Source of the DNA: Chryseobacterium kimseyorum
Lineage (GTDB): Bacteria; Bacteroidota; Bacteroidia; Flavobacteriales; Weeksellaceae
DNA length: 64,000 nucleotides
Direction of reading: 5' to 3'
NCBI RefSeq assembly: GCF_025971945.1
Contig: NZ_JAPDHW010000004.1
Span: 62,001-126,000, forward strand
The position numbers were made by a program, and so were the translations under genes. Shown here piece by piece: positions 15,256 to 24,893 of this stretch (position 1 is its first letter; the number at the start of each line of letters is the position of its first letter). The notes beneath the pieces were generated by a model. The model was not told where the DNA came from, did not search any database, and saw only the letters and a program-made list of their open reading frames with translations.

Positions 15256-16638
15256 TCAAAAGTGTACCTGCTGAATTTCCTCTTCGATTTCCTGAGGATT
15301 TGCATCATCCGATTTAATGAAAATCATTGTTAAGACTGCGCCGAGAAGCATACAGATTCCGCCAACGACAACATAGCCCATCGCGTAATTTCCAAAGGCA
15401 CCTTTTACAATCGGGCCACCAAAGACACCGTTGATGATTTGTGGAATTACGATGAAGAAATTGAAAATTCCCATAAAAACACCCATTTTTCTCTGCGGAA
15501 TTGCGTCTATCAGCATCGCGTAAGGCATTGCCAAAATACTTGCCCACGCAAAACCAAGTCCGATCATCGAAATCCAGAGCAGTGAAGTATCTTTAATGAA
15601 ATACATTGAAATTAATCCTATACCTCCACATAATAACGCTAATGCATGAGTTTGTTTTTTACCGATCCATTTTGCAATCGGCGTCAACAGAAATGCAAAC
15701 GGAATTGCCCAGAGATTGTACATACCAAATAATTTACCTGTAAGATCACCGGCTTTGTTGAATTCAACAGAATGCGTGTCTTCGGGAGACAATCCGAAAT
15801 GATGCGTGGCTAAAGCACTTGTGGTGAAAACCCACATGGTAAACAGTGCAAACCAAGAGAAAAACTGAACAATCCCCAACTTTTTCATTAAGGTCGGAAT
15901 TTTCGCAAAATCACTGAAAATATCTGATAGTTTTGACGGCTGTTCAACTACTTCTTTGCCTCCTTCAAATTCAGCAAATTCTTTTGGCGAATATTCTTTT
16001 GTTGTAACTATCGTGTAAATAATGGTCAGTAAAAGAATTCCCGCACCACAGTAGAATGCGTAGATCACATTATCGGCCACGAAACCTTCTTTAGCTACAT
16101 TCGAAACACCTAATTTGGTCAGCCAATCCGGCAGATAAGATCCGATCACGGCACCAATCCCAATCAGAATTGTCTGCACTGAAAATCCCAAAGTTCCCTG
16201 ATGTTTTGGAAGCATATCTCCTACCAGCGCACGGAAGGGTTCCATGGCAATATTGATCGAAGCGTCCATCATTGCTAAGAAAATAACTGCCAAAAGTAAA
16301 ACATTGGCGGCCATCATCTGTGTTGCTGAAGCTGCGTTGGGAAGTAAAACCAAACCGATGGCACATAAAATTGCACCAATTAGAAAATAAGGTTTTCTAC
16401 GTCCCAGCGGACTCCACGTATTGTCGCCCATGTGACCGATGATAGGCTGAACGATGAGACCTGTTACGGGAGCAACCAGCCAAAACCACGACAGCTGATG
16501 AACGTCAGCACCAAAATTTCCTAAAATCCGGCTGGCGTTACCATTTTGTAAACCAAAAGCCATCTGAATTCCCAAAAATCCCATGCTCATGTTGATGATT
16601 TGAGCCATGGAGAGATTCGGTTTTATCTTTTTTGTCAT
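15256..16638 (-). CDS. MFS transporter, probable maltose/oligosaccharide permease
   Basis: 460 aa, about 12 membrane spans. The loop between spans 2 and 3 has the MFS signature as GHMGDNTWSPLGRRKPYFLIG, in the form seen in the GPH/SLC45-type sugar transporters. The large central loop is followed by a six-span second half. It lies 36 bp downstream of the NTF2-like gene on the same strand, at the end of the starch locus. It is inferred to bring maltose or short maltodextrins across the inner membrane after periplasmic GH97/GH13 cleavage. The last codons abut a heptamer repeat tract. Confidence 0.88.
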   Translation of the reverse strand: MTKKIKPNLSMAQIINMSMGFLGIQMAFGLQNGNASRILGNFGADVHQLSWFWLVAPVTGLIVQPIIGHMGDNTWSPLGRRKPYFLIGAILCAIGLVLLPNAASATQMMAANVLLLAVIFLAMMDASINIAMEPFRALVGDMLPKHQGTLGFSVQTILIGIGAVIGSYLPDWLTKLGVSNVAKEGFVADNVIYAFYCGAGILLLTIIYTIVTTKEYSPKEFAEFEGGKEVVEQPSKLSDIFSDFAKIPTLMKKLGIVQFFSWFALFTMWVFTTSALATHHFGLSPEDTHSVEFNKAGDLTGKLFGMYNLWAIPFAFLLTPIAKWIGKKQTHALALLCGGIGLISMYFIKDTSLLWISMIGLGFAWASILAMPYAMLIDAIPQRKMGVFMGIFNFFIVIPQIINGVFGGPIVKGAFGNYAMGYVVVGGICMLLGAVLTMIFIKSDDANPQEIEEEIQQVHF

Positions 16639-16674
16639 AAATTTATTATTGATAAGTGATAAAAGATTTACACT

Positions 16675-17187
16675 TTAGTTTTTTAATTTCTGAATCATAG
16701 CATCCTCAATTGGAGTTTTGATCTCCACAATTTTATCTACAACCTCATTCGGAACCGTTACTGATAAAACATACTGTTTCACTTTCCACTGTCCATTGAT
16801 CTTTTCCAGTACTCCGGAGCCACGGCAGAGTTTCATTTGGGTATCCAACAATTCGTCGAACCACGCCAGTTTCCCGTCTTTTGCGAAATAAACATTTCTT
16901 TTTAAGGATTTAAAATTCCATGTTGATTTTTTGTCGAAGTACGGTTTTGCCCAAACCATAAATTGTTTTTTATCCCAAACTTCAGTGGCATCGGTTCCAA
17001 TAAAGGTAGATTCTTCTGCGAAAAAACCGAAGTAAGTTTTGAAATCCGCTTGTGCTGCTGCAGCGTTAAATGCATCGAGCATGGTAGCGATTTCTTTTTT
17101 ATCTTTATCAAATTTCGCCTGTGCCTGGATGGTTGTGAAACTCAGGATCAACAGGAAAACTGTAAATATTAATGTTGTTTTTTTCAT
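16675..17187 (-). CDS. secreted NTF2-like (SnoaL-type) protein
   Basis: 170 aa. A Sec signal peptide is evident (MKKTTLIFTVFLLILSFTT, cleavage near QAQA). The mature part has the NTF2/SnoaL alpha+beta pattern: AAQADFKTYFGFFAEES, then TEVWDKKQFMVWAKPYF, and a C-terminal strand WKVKQYVLSVTVPNE. Family members bind small ligands or act as stress-related accessory proteins; no catalytic residues can be assigned. It sits between the GH13 and MFS genes on the same strand; its role in sugar use is unproven. Confidence 0.85.
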   Translation of the reverse strand: MKKTTLIFTVFLLILSFTTIQAQAKFDKDKKEIATMLDAFNAAAAQADFKTYFGFFAEESTFIGTDATEVWDKKQFMVWAKPYFDKKSTWNFKSLKRNVYFAKDGKLAWFDELLDTQMKLCRGSGVLEKINGQWKVKQYVLSVTVPNEVVDKIVEIKTPIEDAMIQKLKN

Positions 17188-17326
17188 TTTAAATTTTATT
17201 TTTTCTTAAACACAAATGACACTAATCTTTTCACTAATAACACTAATGGAATTCGAAGAATTGTTTAATCGGTATTTTATACTTCTCATCTTAAACACAG
17301 ATTTCATTAATGTTTTTCAGTGAACA

Positions 17327-17372
17327 CATCAATGATTTGTGTAATTCGTGCAAATATTTGTGAAATTCGTGT
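17327..17372. repeat. short repeated motif region downstream of the GH13 gene
   Basis: Contains repeated ATTCGTG and TTTGTG motifs around CAAATATTTG. The 185-bp gap 17188-17372 has several CACTAAT-type repeats as well. No gene is supported. Confidence 0.4.
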
Positions 17373-19229
17373 CTACTTTAATTCAATAACCATCGAAGTT
17401 TTAGCAGGAACAGTTAAAGTATTCTGGAGTGAAATTTCTTTATCTGAGATCACATCTTTGCCTTTAACTGAAGATTTTATAGCTTCTGAAAATCTTTTTA
17501 AGTCTACAACTTCATCTTTTTCATTGGCATTCACTACCACCATCACCGTTTCTTTTTCGTTGTATCTAAAGTACACAAAAACATTATTCTGAGGAACGAA
17601 ATTTTTAGTTTTTCCGGTATGGATCACGTCTTTGCCTTTCCTCCAGTTTAATAATTTCTGGGTAAAACCATGAAACTCCTTCTGCTGTGCAGTTTGCGAA
17701 GCCGTACTGAAAGCACTTTGCGTATCTGCTTTCCAGCCACCCGGAAAATCTCTTCTGATGTCTGCGTCACCGCCTTTATTTTTATCTCCACGCATTCCGA
17801 TTTCGGTTCCGTAATAGATCTGTGGAATTCCTCGGACGGTTGAGATGATTGTCATTGCCAATTTGTATGCTTTCGGGTCATTATTAAACATTTCATTCCA
17901 TCTCTCGGTGTCGTGATTTTCAAAGAAGACGAGAAGATTGTTGATGTCCGGATACAGGAAATCATTCGTGAAACTGTTGTAAAGTCGGTTCATTCCGTTA
18001 TTCCAGCCTTCTTTTTCTTTAATGGCTTTCGGAAGTTCATCGTACAGCGGAAAATCCATTACCGATGGTAAATTTGAATTGTAATTGGCCGCTTCTCCAG
18101 TTTTAGAATCCTTCTGCCACGCAGAAATATGTCCGGCAGAGCTCAACCATGTTTCTCCTACAATATTGAATTTCGGATATTCGTCGGTAATTGCCTTTGC
18201 CCATTTCGCCATTGCTTCCTTATCATTGTACGGATAAGTATCGACACGGAAACCACCCAATTCAGCATATTCAATCCACCAGATTGCATTTTGGGTTAAG
18301 TATTTTAAAACCAAAGGATTGCTTTGATTAATATCGGGCATCGATGTATCAAACCAACCATCCAGCGCTATTTTTCTGTCTGCATCGGAAGCATTTGGGT
18401 CAAACTGAGACGTGATTTTGTAATTGGAACGTTTGAAGCCTTTATCACCATCATCAAACCAGTGGATCCAGTCTCTTGTGGGCAGATCTTTGATGAGCCA
18501 GTGCGAAATTCCCCAGTGATTGGTCACATAATCCATCACCAGCATCATGTTTCTTTTGTTGAGTTTTTGTGAAAGCTCTCTGTACTCTTCGTTGGTTCCG
18601 TACCGTCCGTCGATTTTGTAAAGGTCTGTCTGCGCATAACCGTGATAAGAATATCCTTTTTCGTTGTCTTCATTGACGGGAGTCAGCCAGATTGCAGTCG
18701 CTCCTAGGTTTTGAAGATAGTCAAGATTGTTGATGATTCCACGGAGATCTCCACCGTGACGGCCATTTGGAAGACTTCTGTTGGCTTTTTCGGTAAGGTT
18801 GGGCTGAGAGTCATTTTTTTCATCACCATTTGCAAAACGGTCGGGCATGATGAGATACATCAGATCTTTCGAGGTGTATGAATTTCTGTTGGCAGAATTA
18901 GGATTTCTTTCTTTAAGTTCATAGGTGTATGAGCCGACGTTTTTCTTTCCGTTTTTAACGTTGATTTTAAATTTCGAAACATTGATTTCATTTGTATTTA
19001 AAGTCACAAAAACATAATTTGGATTTTCGACTTTCTGAATGTCTTTTGCTTTAATTCCGTCTGAAATTTCGATCTCGTTTTTGGCAATGTCTTTCCCATA
19101 AATAAGGAGCTGAACTTCATGATTTTTCATTCCCTTCCACCAAAATGCGGGTTCTACTTTGTCTAAAGGTTTTTGCGAATAAGCCAGAGCAGCTGCTGAT
19201 AATGCTGCAATTGCATATAATTTTTTCAT
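17373..19229 (-). CDS. GH13 alpha-amylase family enzyme (SusA-like neopullulanase/cyclomaltodextrinase type)
   Basis: 618 aa with a Sec signal peptide (MKKLYAIAALSAAALAYSQ), so periplasmic or outer-membrane exposed. The N-terminal beta domain (about 20-120) matches the cyclomaltodextrinase N-domain. The catalytic barrel shows region I DYVTNHWG, the nucleophile Asp in GGFRVDTYPYN, the acid/base Glu in IVGETWLS, and the transition-state Asp in FFENHDTER. All three catalytic carboxylates are present. It hydrolyses alpha-1,4-glucans or maltodextrins. It starts 6 bp after the upstream peptidase-like gene, so the two are translationally close. Confidence 0.95.
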   Translation of the reverse strand: MKKLYAIAALSAAALAYSQKPLDKVEPAFWWKGMKNHEVQLLIYGKDIAKNEIEISDGIKAKDIQKVENPNYVFVTLNTNEINVSKFKINVKNGKKNVGSYTYELKERNPNSANRNSYTSKDLMYLIMPDRFANGDEKNDSQPNLTEKANRSLPNGRHGGDLRGIINNLDYLQNLGATAIWLTPVNEDNEKGYSYHGYAQTDLYKIDGRYGTNEEYRELSQKLNKRNMMLVMDYVTNHWGISHWLIKDLPTRDWIHWFDDGDKGFKRSNYKITSQFDPNASDADRKIALDGWFDTSMPDINQSNPLVLKYLTQNAIWWIEYAELGGFRVDTYPYNDKEAMAKWAKAITDEYPKFNIVGETWLSSAGHISAWQKDSKTGEAANYNSNLPSVMDFPLYDELPKAIKEKEGWNNGMNRLYNSFTNDFLYPDINNLLVFFENHDTERWNEMFNNDPKAYKLAMTIISTVRGIPQIYYGTEIGMRGDKNKGGDADIRRDFPGGWKADTQSAFSTASQTAQQKEFHGFTQKLLNWRKGKDVIHTGKTKNFVPQNNVFVYFRYNEKETVMVVVNANEKDEVVDLKRFSEAIKSSVKGKDVISDKEISLQNTLTVPAKTSMVIELK

Positions 19230-19235
19230 AATAGA

Positions 19236-20288
19236 TTATTTTTGAATGATTCCAATACAAAACAGTGTTTCATTTATGTTTACTGGTGGTGTTCCAATTT
19301 TGTACAAAATGATACCGTCTGACTGTGAAATAATATCTTTTTTTCTTTTTCCGAATTCGTCTGTAATATAGCCCAAAATTTGGTTTTTTCTGACCTCATC
19401 TCCGCTTTTTAACATACTGTAAAAAATTCCGTTTTCCGGAACCCGAATGTAGTCCTGATTACTGAAGAATCTCTGAGGTCCAGAACTTTTTTCAACCGAA
19501 ATTCTGCCTGTGTAATTTCCTGAAAATTTCAACATACTGAATACTGCATTTTTAATCAGATCAACATTTTCTCTCTGCACCGTTCCCAATTTTCCGGCTT
19601 CAATGCTTAAAGCTGTAATTCCCTGCTGCGTTGCTTCTTTAAAAGCATATTTCGATTGGTCTGAAGGTTTTAAACTGTAAGGATATGACACGATGTTTTT
19701 TATTCCGGAAGCTTTGGATAAATTTAATGCTAAATCTGTCTTGTTCTCTTTATCTTTTCTGTCGTAATAACAGACAAAAGGCAGCAAATCTTCATTGGCA
19801 TCTCCTCCATGAATATCAAGAAAAATATCTGAGTTTGAAATGATTTCTCTGGTAATAAAATCGGCTATCTTATCGGTTGGAGTTCCGTCTTTAGAGCCCA
19901 GAAAAGCATTGTTTAAATTTTTGCCGTCGAGAGGATTTACAAATGGCGTTCTTTTCTGAAAAGATTCTATACTGGCAACCGGAACGATAATTAAAGCTCC
20001 GTTGATGTTTTCAGGTTTAATTTCATTTAATAATTCCTGAACGGCGATGATGGGTGGATATTCGTAACCGTGAATTCCGGCAATAATTGTGAAAACCGGA
20101 CCTTCATTTTTTCCTTTAATGACTGTAACAGGAATGTATGTTTTCCGTATATCTGTTCCGATGGAAACGACAGTATCTTTTCTGAATGACCTATTTTCAG
20201 AAAGTATTTTTCTGATTTGAGCCTTTGGTAAAATTCCGCAAAAAAGTAATGCAAAAACTGCAGTTTTCAGAATGTTTTTCATCTGCAT
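19236..20288 (-). CDS. secreted succinylglutamate desuccinylase/aspartoacylase-type zinc peptidase
   Basis: 350 aa with an N-terminal signal peptide (the hydrophobic stretch AVFALLFCGILPKAQ). The zinc site of the M14 AstE/AspA family is visible: His and Glu in IAGIHGYEYPPI, and a second His in IFLDIHGGDANED. A Glu in LSIEAGKLG is the likely catalytic residue. The C-terminal beta domain resembles those of AstE-like proteins. The substrate is unknown. Two Met codons are close together (20288 and 20282); the second, MKNILK, may be the true start. It is tightly packed between a bile-acid-symporter-like permease (3 bp) and the GH13 gene (6 bp), implying one transcript. Confidence 0.9.
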   Translation of the reverse strand: MQMKNILKTAVFALLFCGILPKAQIRKILSENRSFRKDTVVSIGTDIRKTYIPVTVIKGKNEGPVFTIIAGIHGYEYPPIIAVQELLNEIKPENINGALIIVPVASIESFQKRTPFVNPLDGKNLNNAFLGSKDGTPTDKIADFITREIISNSDIFLDIHGGDANEDLLPFVCYYDRKDKENKTDLALNLSKASGIKNIVSYPYSLKPSDQSKYAFKEATQQGITALSIEAGKLGTVQRENVDLIKNAVFSMLKFSGNYTGRISVEKSSGPQRFFSNQDYIRVPENGIFYSMLKSGDEVRKNQILGYITDEFGKRKKDIISQSDGIILYKIGTPPVNINETLFCIGIIQK

Positions 20289-20291
20289 CTT

Positions 20292-21287
20292 TTAATTTAC
20301 ATTGACCGTCTGGCGTTTTGCAATTCTGTTCGCGAGCCAACTTACATAAAACAGCTGAAAACTGTGGTAAATCATAACAGGCAGTAAAAACAGAACTTTC
20401 TGATCATCAGCAATTCCCAAAACGAGAACAAAAAGACTTCCATGCACAAGAGATTTTTTTGAACCACAGAAAGTTGCGGTGATCACATCCTGAGTTTTAA
20501 ATTTCATTTTTTCGGCTAAAAACCTGGTGATATGGTAGACTGCGAAGAAGAGAAAAATTACACTGAAAGTCAAAACTAAAAATACAAATGAAGGAACTGA
20601 TGAGAAAACGTGCTGTACGAAAGCTGTGGAAAAACTTTCGTAAACAATAAGCAGAATAATCAATCTGTCGAATTCATTGATGATGTTTGAATATTTTGTG
20701 ACGAATTTTTTCAGTAGAGGATTAAAAATAATTCCTAAAATAATCGGCAGTAAAACCTTTATCAAAAGTTGCTGAAGAATTTCACCGTTGGCTCCTGCAG
20801 AAGTTTCTGATGTCATAAAAAAGCTCATCAGAAGCGGTGTCATCACAATTCCGATAATTCCTGAAACCGAAGCGTTGAAAATCGCTGAAGTCACGTTTCC
20901 TTTGGCAATCGAAACCATCACAACGGACGATGAAACGGTGGACGGAAGACTTGCCAGAAAAAATATGGAGAGCCAGATGTTGAAATATTCCGAATCTTTG
21001 ATGAACGGATAAAAAATAAAGACCAGAAACGGAAAAATAAGAAAAGTAGCAGACTGAATGAGCAGGTGCAGTTTCCAGTTGGTGATGTCTTTTACGACTT
21101 CTTTTAAATTCAGTTTTAAACCGTAGAGAAGGAAAATCCCTGCAATTCCCCAATCTATAAAGGCTGAGAGATTGAAATACTGATTGTAAGATTCGTGAAA
21201 AGGGATAATTTTCGCCATTAAGACCATTATAATCAGCAGGATCAGAAAAATATTCTGTTTGCTGAAGAGTGTAGCCATCAACTTCAT
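20292..21287 (-). CDS. bile acid:sodium symporter-like permease (SBF-like)
   Basis: 331 aa from the preferred ATG at 21287 (MKLMATLFSKQNIFL). A longer frame to 21431 exists, but those 48 residues are read from a terminator and a dispersed repeat and are rejected. About ten hydrophobic spans; the family pattern is seen in GIFLLYGLKLNL and in the paired, discontinuous-helix region GTVSSSV-type motifs (LPSTVSSSVVMVSIAKGN). The C-terminal half contains CGSKKSLVHGS, typical of the YfeH/SBF_like branch. The substrate is unknown, probably an organic anion. It is immediately followed by a secreted hydrolase, suggesting uptake of its product. Confidence 0.9.
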   Translation of the reverse strand: MKLMATLFSKQNIFLILLIIMVLMAKIIPFHESYNQYFNLSAFIDWGIAGIFLLYGLKLNLKEVVKDITNWKLHLLIQSATFLIFPFLVFIFYPFIKDSEYFNIWLSIFFLASLPSTVSSSVVMVSIAKGNVTSAIFNASVSGIIGIVMTPLLMSFFMTSETSAGANGEILQQLLIKVLLPIILGIIFNPLLKKFVTKYSNIINEFDRLIILLIVYESFSTAFVQHVFSSVPSFVFLVLTFSVIFLFFAVYHITRFLAEKMKFKTQDVITATFCGSKKSLVHGSLFVLVLGIADDQKVLFLLPVMIYHSFQLFYVSWLANRIAKRQTVNVN

Positions 21288-21323
21288 TGAGATATTTTTA
21301 AACCTTAAATTTACAAAAAAAAA

Positions 21324-21354
21324 CTTTGCCGGAGAATTTCTACCTCCGGCAAAG
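21324..21354 (-). terminator. terminator after the GH97 gene
   Basis: A perfect 11-bp stem (CTTTGCCGGAG/CTCCGGCAAAG) with a 9-nt loop, followed on the minus strand by nine Ts. It lies 36 bp before the ATG of the symporter-like gene, so it separates susC-susB from the distal genes unless read through. Confidence 0.9.
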
Positions 21355-21374
21355 TCTGTAAATATGCGTTCTCC

Positions 21375-21492
21375 CCTAGCCCCGATTGCAGCGGCATCCT
21401 TTTTTGTTATTGCGATTGCGAAAAAGTTCAACTGTTGATTTACTCTGTTCGCAATGACAAAAAAGATATAGCGGAAAGCGGGATTAAGCTCC
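21375..21492. repeat. dispersed hairpin repeat, family A, copy 2
   Basis: About 118 bp, beginning CCCTAGCCCCGATTGCAGC and ending GCGGGATTAAGCTCC, with the same long central stem as the copy at 8095. It lies between the GH97 stop and the terminator. It creates a false N-terminal extension of the symporter-like ORF. Confidence 0.85.
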
Positions 21493-21522
21493 TAAAAAAA
21501 ATCAGAAGCTATCCCGCAATTT

Positions 21523-23682
21523 TTATTTCACCGGTTTGATAGAAATGGCGTAACCACCACTTCTCACGAGGTGTACAGGCAATTTTGTTTTGCTTGTAAT
21601 GGTCTTTTTGTAAATATGATAAGACTGAGGATTATCAATATAATCGGCATCTTTTCCATCCTGATAGATGGTCGCTTCATATTTTTTTCCTTTGTCTAAG
21701 AAAGAAAAATCTACTGTGTAATCCATAGCTTTTTCGTCTGTAATTCCACCTACAAACCAGTTGTCTGTTCCTTTGGCTTTTCTTGCCGTGTGAACAAACT
21801 CTCCAGGTTCAGCTGATAAAATTTTGGTATCATCCCAGTCTGCGGCTACGTCTTTGATAAACTGGAAGGCATCCATGTGTTTTTTGTAGTTTTCAGGAAG
21901 ATCGGCAGCCATCTGAAGCGGCATGTACATCGTAACGTACAATGCTAACTGTTTTGCCAAAGTGGTTTTCACATAACGTTTGTCGCCAGGGAAATAGTAA
22001 TCCAGTTTGGTCTGGAAAATCCCGGGTGTGTAGTCCATTGATCCACCCATCCATCTTGTGAACGGAAGAATCGTGTGGTGATCCGGATTGTTACCACCGA
22101 AAGCATCGTACTCGCCACCTCTCGCTGCTTCTGCAGAAATATAGTTTGGATACGTACGGCTTTCCCCTGTAGGACGCACAGATTCATGAGAGTTAACCAT
22201 TACTTTGTACTCATTTGCCTTTTCTACAATTCTGTAATAATGGTTGATCATCCACTGTGAATAATGGTGCTCGCCACGTGGAATAACATCGCCTACATAA
22301 CCTGTTTTCACAGCATCGTAGCCATACTTGTTCATCAGCTGGAATGCTTTGTCAGCGAATCTTTCGTAGTTGGTTGCCGAACCGGAAGTTTCATGGTGCA
22401 TGATCAGTTTGATGCCTTTTGCATGAGCATAATCGTTCAGCATTTTGATGTCAAAATCAGGATACGGCGTCTGGAAATCAAAAACATATTCTTTTGAACG
22501 GCCAAACCAGTCCTCCCAACCGATGTTCCAGCCTTCAATTAAAAGCGCTTCGAAACCGTTTTCTGCTGCGAAATCGATGTATTCTTTTACTTTTGTATTG
22601 TTGGCACCGTGATTACCGTTCGGCGTTAATTTTGTGAAATCTGTCTTGTCCAAATGAACATTTGATTCCGGCTGACCGTATGCCCACTGAGATTTTCCGA
22701 TGATCATTTCCCACCAAACACCCATGTATTTTGTCGGGTGGATGTAAGAAGTATCTGTATATTTCGTCGGCTCATTCAGGTTGAATAGCATTTTGGAATC
22801 CATTACCACCTCAGCTTTTGGCGAAACGATAACTGTTCTCCAAGGCGTGGTTGCAGATGTCTGCATGTATCCTTTTGCTCCCTGTCTGTCTGCTGTAAGA
22901 TGCGTTTTCAGTTTGAAATTCGCAGCATCAACTTCAAGATGAGATGCCGGATAATCCAACACTGCTGCTTCAGCAACGTTGATGTACAAAGGTGTTTTGC
23001 CCTCTACTTTCAGCATCAGAGGAGACTGAACCGCATTTTTGATCAAAGTCTGTGAAGCGTTGGCATCAGCAGCTTTCGCCCATTTAGTCGGAATCTCGGA
23101 TACTTTTGTTTCCTGATACTGATATTCCTGAGAATCGTAGTCTGCCACCATCCACCAGGCTTTCATGTCCGAAGGAAAGTCAAATTCTGAATCTTCTTCA
23201 CGAATCACGAAATAGTTCAGATTTTTCTGCTGAGGAAATTCATATCTGAAACCCAAACCGTCATTGAACAGACGGAATTTGATAATGATATTTCTGTCTG
23301 TTGAAGTTTGGTTCAGTGTAACTGCAAACTCGTTGTAGTGGTTGATATAGTTTTTTTTCTCTCCAAGAACAGGTTGCCATGTTTCATTTTTGGAGTCTCT
23401 TTTTTCGTCCGTTTTTGTAAAGCCGTTGTTCAGGTCATTTTTAGCATCTTCCGGTTTTGCAATTTCCGAAGCAAATTTTATAGAAGTGTCTTTAAATAAT
23501 CTTAACCCTAATTTTGAATCTTCAAGTACCGTTTTACCTTCATATTTTAGGTTGTAAAAAGGAACTCCGCCTTTCAGCTGAAAATTCATTTCAAATTTTC
23601 CATCCGGAGATTTCAGAGTTTGTGCATTCACTCCTGCAAACATCATGGAGAGCAGCGCTACTCCAATTTTGATTTTCTTCAT
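21523..23682 (-). CDS. susB: GH97 alpha-glucosidase (SusB-like)
   Basis: Releases glucose from maltodextrins. 719 aa with a signal peptide (MKKIKIGVALLSMMFAGVNA). The N-terminal beta-supersandwich (to about 270) precedes the catalytic barrel. Candidate catalytic and Ca-binding Glu residues fit the SusB pattern: HHETSGS (base-helper position), SHESVRPTG, and RGGEYDAFGG, the last two separated by 24 residues as in SusB. The HHE Glu indicates the inverting subgroup rather than the Asp-bearing retaining subgroup. A C-terminal beta domain follows. It is preceded by a terminator after susE, so expression probably needs partial readthrough or its own promoter. Confidence 0.95.
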   Translation of the reverse strand: MKKIKIGVALLSMMFAGVNAQTLKSPDGKFEMNFQLKGGVPFYNLKYEGKTVLEDSKLGLRLFKDTSIKFASEIAKPEDAKNDLNNGFTKTDEKRDSKNETWQPVLGEKKNYINHYNEFAVTLNQTSTDRNIIIKFRLFNDGLGFRYEFPQQKNLNYFVIREEDSEFDFPSDMKAWWMVADYDSQEYQYQETKVSEIPTKWAKAADANASQTLIKNAVQSPLMLKVEGKTPLYINVAEAAVLDYPASHLEVDAANFKLKTHLTADRQGAKGYMQTSATTPWRTVIVSPKAEVVMDSKMLFNLNEPTKYTDTSYIHPTKYMGVWWEMIIGKSQWAYGQPESNVHLDKTDFTKLTPNGNHGANNTKVKEYIDFAAENGFEALLIEGWNIGWEDWFGRSKEYVFDFQTPYPDFDIKMLNDYAHAKGIKLIMHHETSGSATNYERFADKAFQLMNKYGYDAVKTGYVGDVIPRGEHHYSQWMINHYYRIVEKANEYKVMVNSHESVRPTGESRTYPNYISAEAARGGEYDAFGGNNPDHHTILPFTRWMGGSMDYTPGIFQTKLDYYFPGDKRYVKTTLAKQLALYVTMYMPLQMAADLPENYKKHMDAFQFIKDVAADWDDTKILSAEPGEFVHTARKAKGTDNWFVGGITDEKAMDYTVDFSFLDKGKKYEATIYQDGKDADYIDNPQSYHIYKKTITSKTKLPVHLVRSGGYAISIKPVK

Positions 23683-23712
23683 AATGATTATTTATACGCT
23701 TTAAAAATAAAA

Positions 23713-23738
23713 AAACTGTTGCCGGGAAGCAACAGTTT
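23713..23738 (-). terminator. terminator after susE
   Basis: A 10-bp perfect stem (AAACTGTTGC/GCAACAGTTT) with a 6-nt loop, followed on the minus strand by a T/A-rich tract. It sits in the 77-bp gap between susE and the GH97 gene and may tune stoichiometry between the outer-membrane complex and the enzyme. Confidence 0.8.
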
Positions 23739-23759
23739 GCTGTATTAATTCTGTAGATT

Positions 23760-24875
23760 TTACAATTTTGTAACAGTCAGCTTGTAATTAGCTGAGTTAT
23801 GTAGATCAAGCTCGATCTTATAATTTCCTGAAACGGAAACTTTATAACCAGGATCTCCCTGTACAGTTCCTTCTGTATTCAAGAAAGTCTGTACTCCTGT
23901 ACCTGAAGCTAAAGTTTGATCAGCTGCAGAAGGTTGAATCTTCATTGCCCAGTCATCATTTGCTCTGAACTTAAATACGCCTCCGGCAGTAAGAGCAATT
24001 GAATTGATTACGTAAGTTCTTGAGGCAGAACTGTAAACCAAATCGGTATCAGAGCCCCAACCAGCAGGAGTGGCATCACCAATTACACCGAAATTGGCAA
24101 GAACTGATGAGTAAGTATTTGCCGTCCAGTCAACTTTAATATATCTGGTTCCAGCTACTGTAGCTTTGATATCAGAACCATCAAGAGCAAGTTTTCCTGT
24201 AAGCGTTCCATCATCACCTTTATTTCCAGGCCAATCCTGATTTATAGCAAACTTATATTTCCCGTCATCACCCGCAACGCTAGAAACATAAATAAAACCT
24301 CTATACTTGTTATCTTTTTCCGGAGAATAAAGATTTGCAGTATTTGATGGAGTCCATCCCGCATAGCCAGAAGTTGCACCAAACGCTCCTGGAACATTGA
24401 TTTTCGGATATGCATTGTCCGGATTTGGTGTGTAAGGAGTAACTGAAATTGTTACTGGAGAAGAATACACTTTTTTCTGTCCTAAAACAGTAACAAGTCT
24501 AGCTTCTATCTGACTTACAACATCAGGAACAGCTCCCAGATCAGACATTATGATATTCAGCTGTGCATGGGTAACCGAAGCAGTACTTACGTCACTTCCA
24601 TAACCAATTACTGTAGAATTTAGAAAATTATTGTCTTTTTTAGCAAATTCAATCTGCTGTGTAGGAATGACCGCTGCATTAAATGTCGGTTTTTGCCAAG
24701 TAAAATTCACTGCCGCAGTTTCTGCAACCAATTCACTCAAGACTACCGCATTTTTATCTGCTTTTAATGAACTTGCAGTAAGCTCGCCAACCACAACCTG
24801 ATCTTCATCTTTTTCACAGGCAGACAACAAAAACAAAACTGCAAAAACTGCAAATATTTTATATATATTTTTCAT
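23760..24875 (-). CDS. susE: SusE/SusF-like surface lipoprotein
   Basis: 371 aa, with lipobox FLLSAC (Cys at about 20) after a hydrophobic signal, so a lipoprotein, probably surface exposed. The N-terminal SusE domain (about 25-150) is followed by Gly/Trp-rich beta domains of the starch-binding type; aromatic residues in FAINQDWPGN and FKFRANDDWAMK could line glucan sites. It follows susD with 18 bp between them, as in starch-utilisation operons. SusE and SusF cannot be separated from sequence alone. Confidence 0.88.
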   Translation of the reverse strand: MKNIYKIFAVFAVLFLLSACEKDEDQVVVGELTASSLKADKNAVVLSELVAETAAVNFTWQKPTFNAAVIPTQQIEFAKKDNNFLNSTVIGYGSDVSTASVTHAQLNIIMSDLGAVPDVVSQIEARLVTVLGQKKVYSSPVTISVTPYTPNPDNAYPKINVPGAFGATSGYAGWTPSNTANLYSPEKDNKYRGFIYVSSVAGDDGKYKFAINQDWPGNKGDDGTLTGKLALDGSDIKATVAGTRYIKVDWTANTYSSVLANFGVIGDATPAGWGSDTDLVYSSASRTYVINSIALTAGGVFKFRANDDWAMKIQPSAADQTLASGTGVQTFLNTEGTVQGDPGYKVSVSGNYKIELDLHNSANYKLTVTKL

Positions 24876-24893
24876 TGTTTAAGATTTTAATTA

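Noticed and set aside
21288-21431. 48-residue N-terminal extension of the symporter-like protein
   Set aside because: It is translated from a transcription terminator and a dispersed hairpin repeat; the ATG at 21287 begins a normal family N-terminus.
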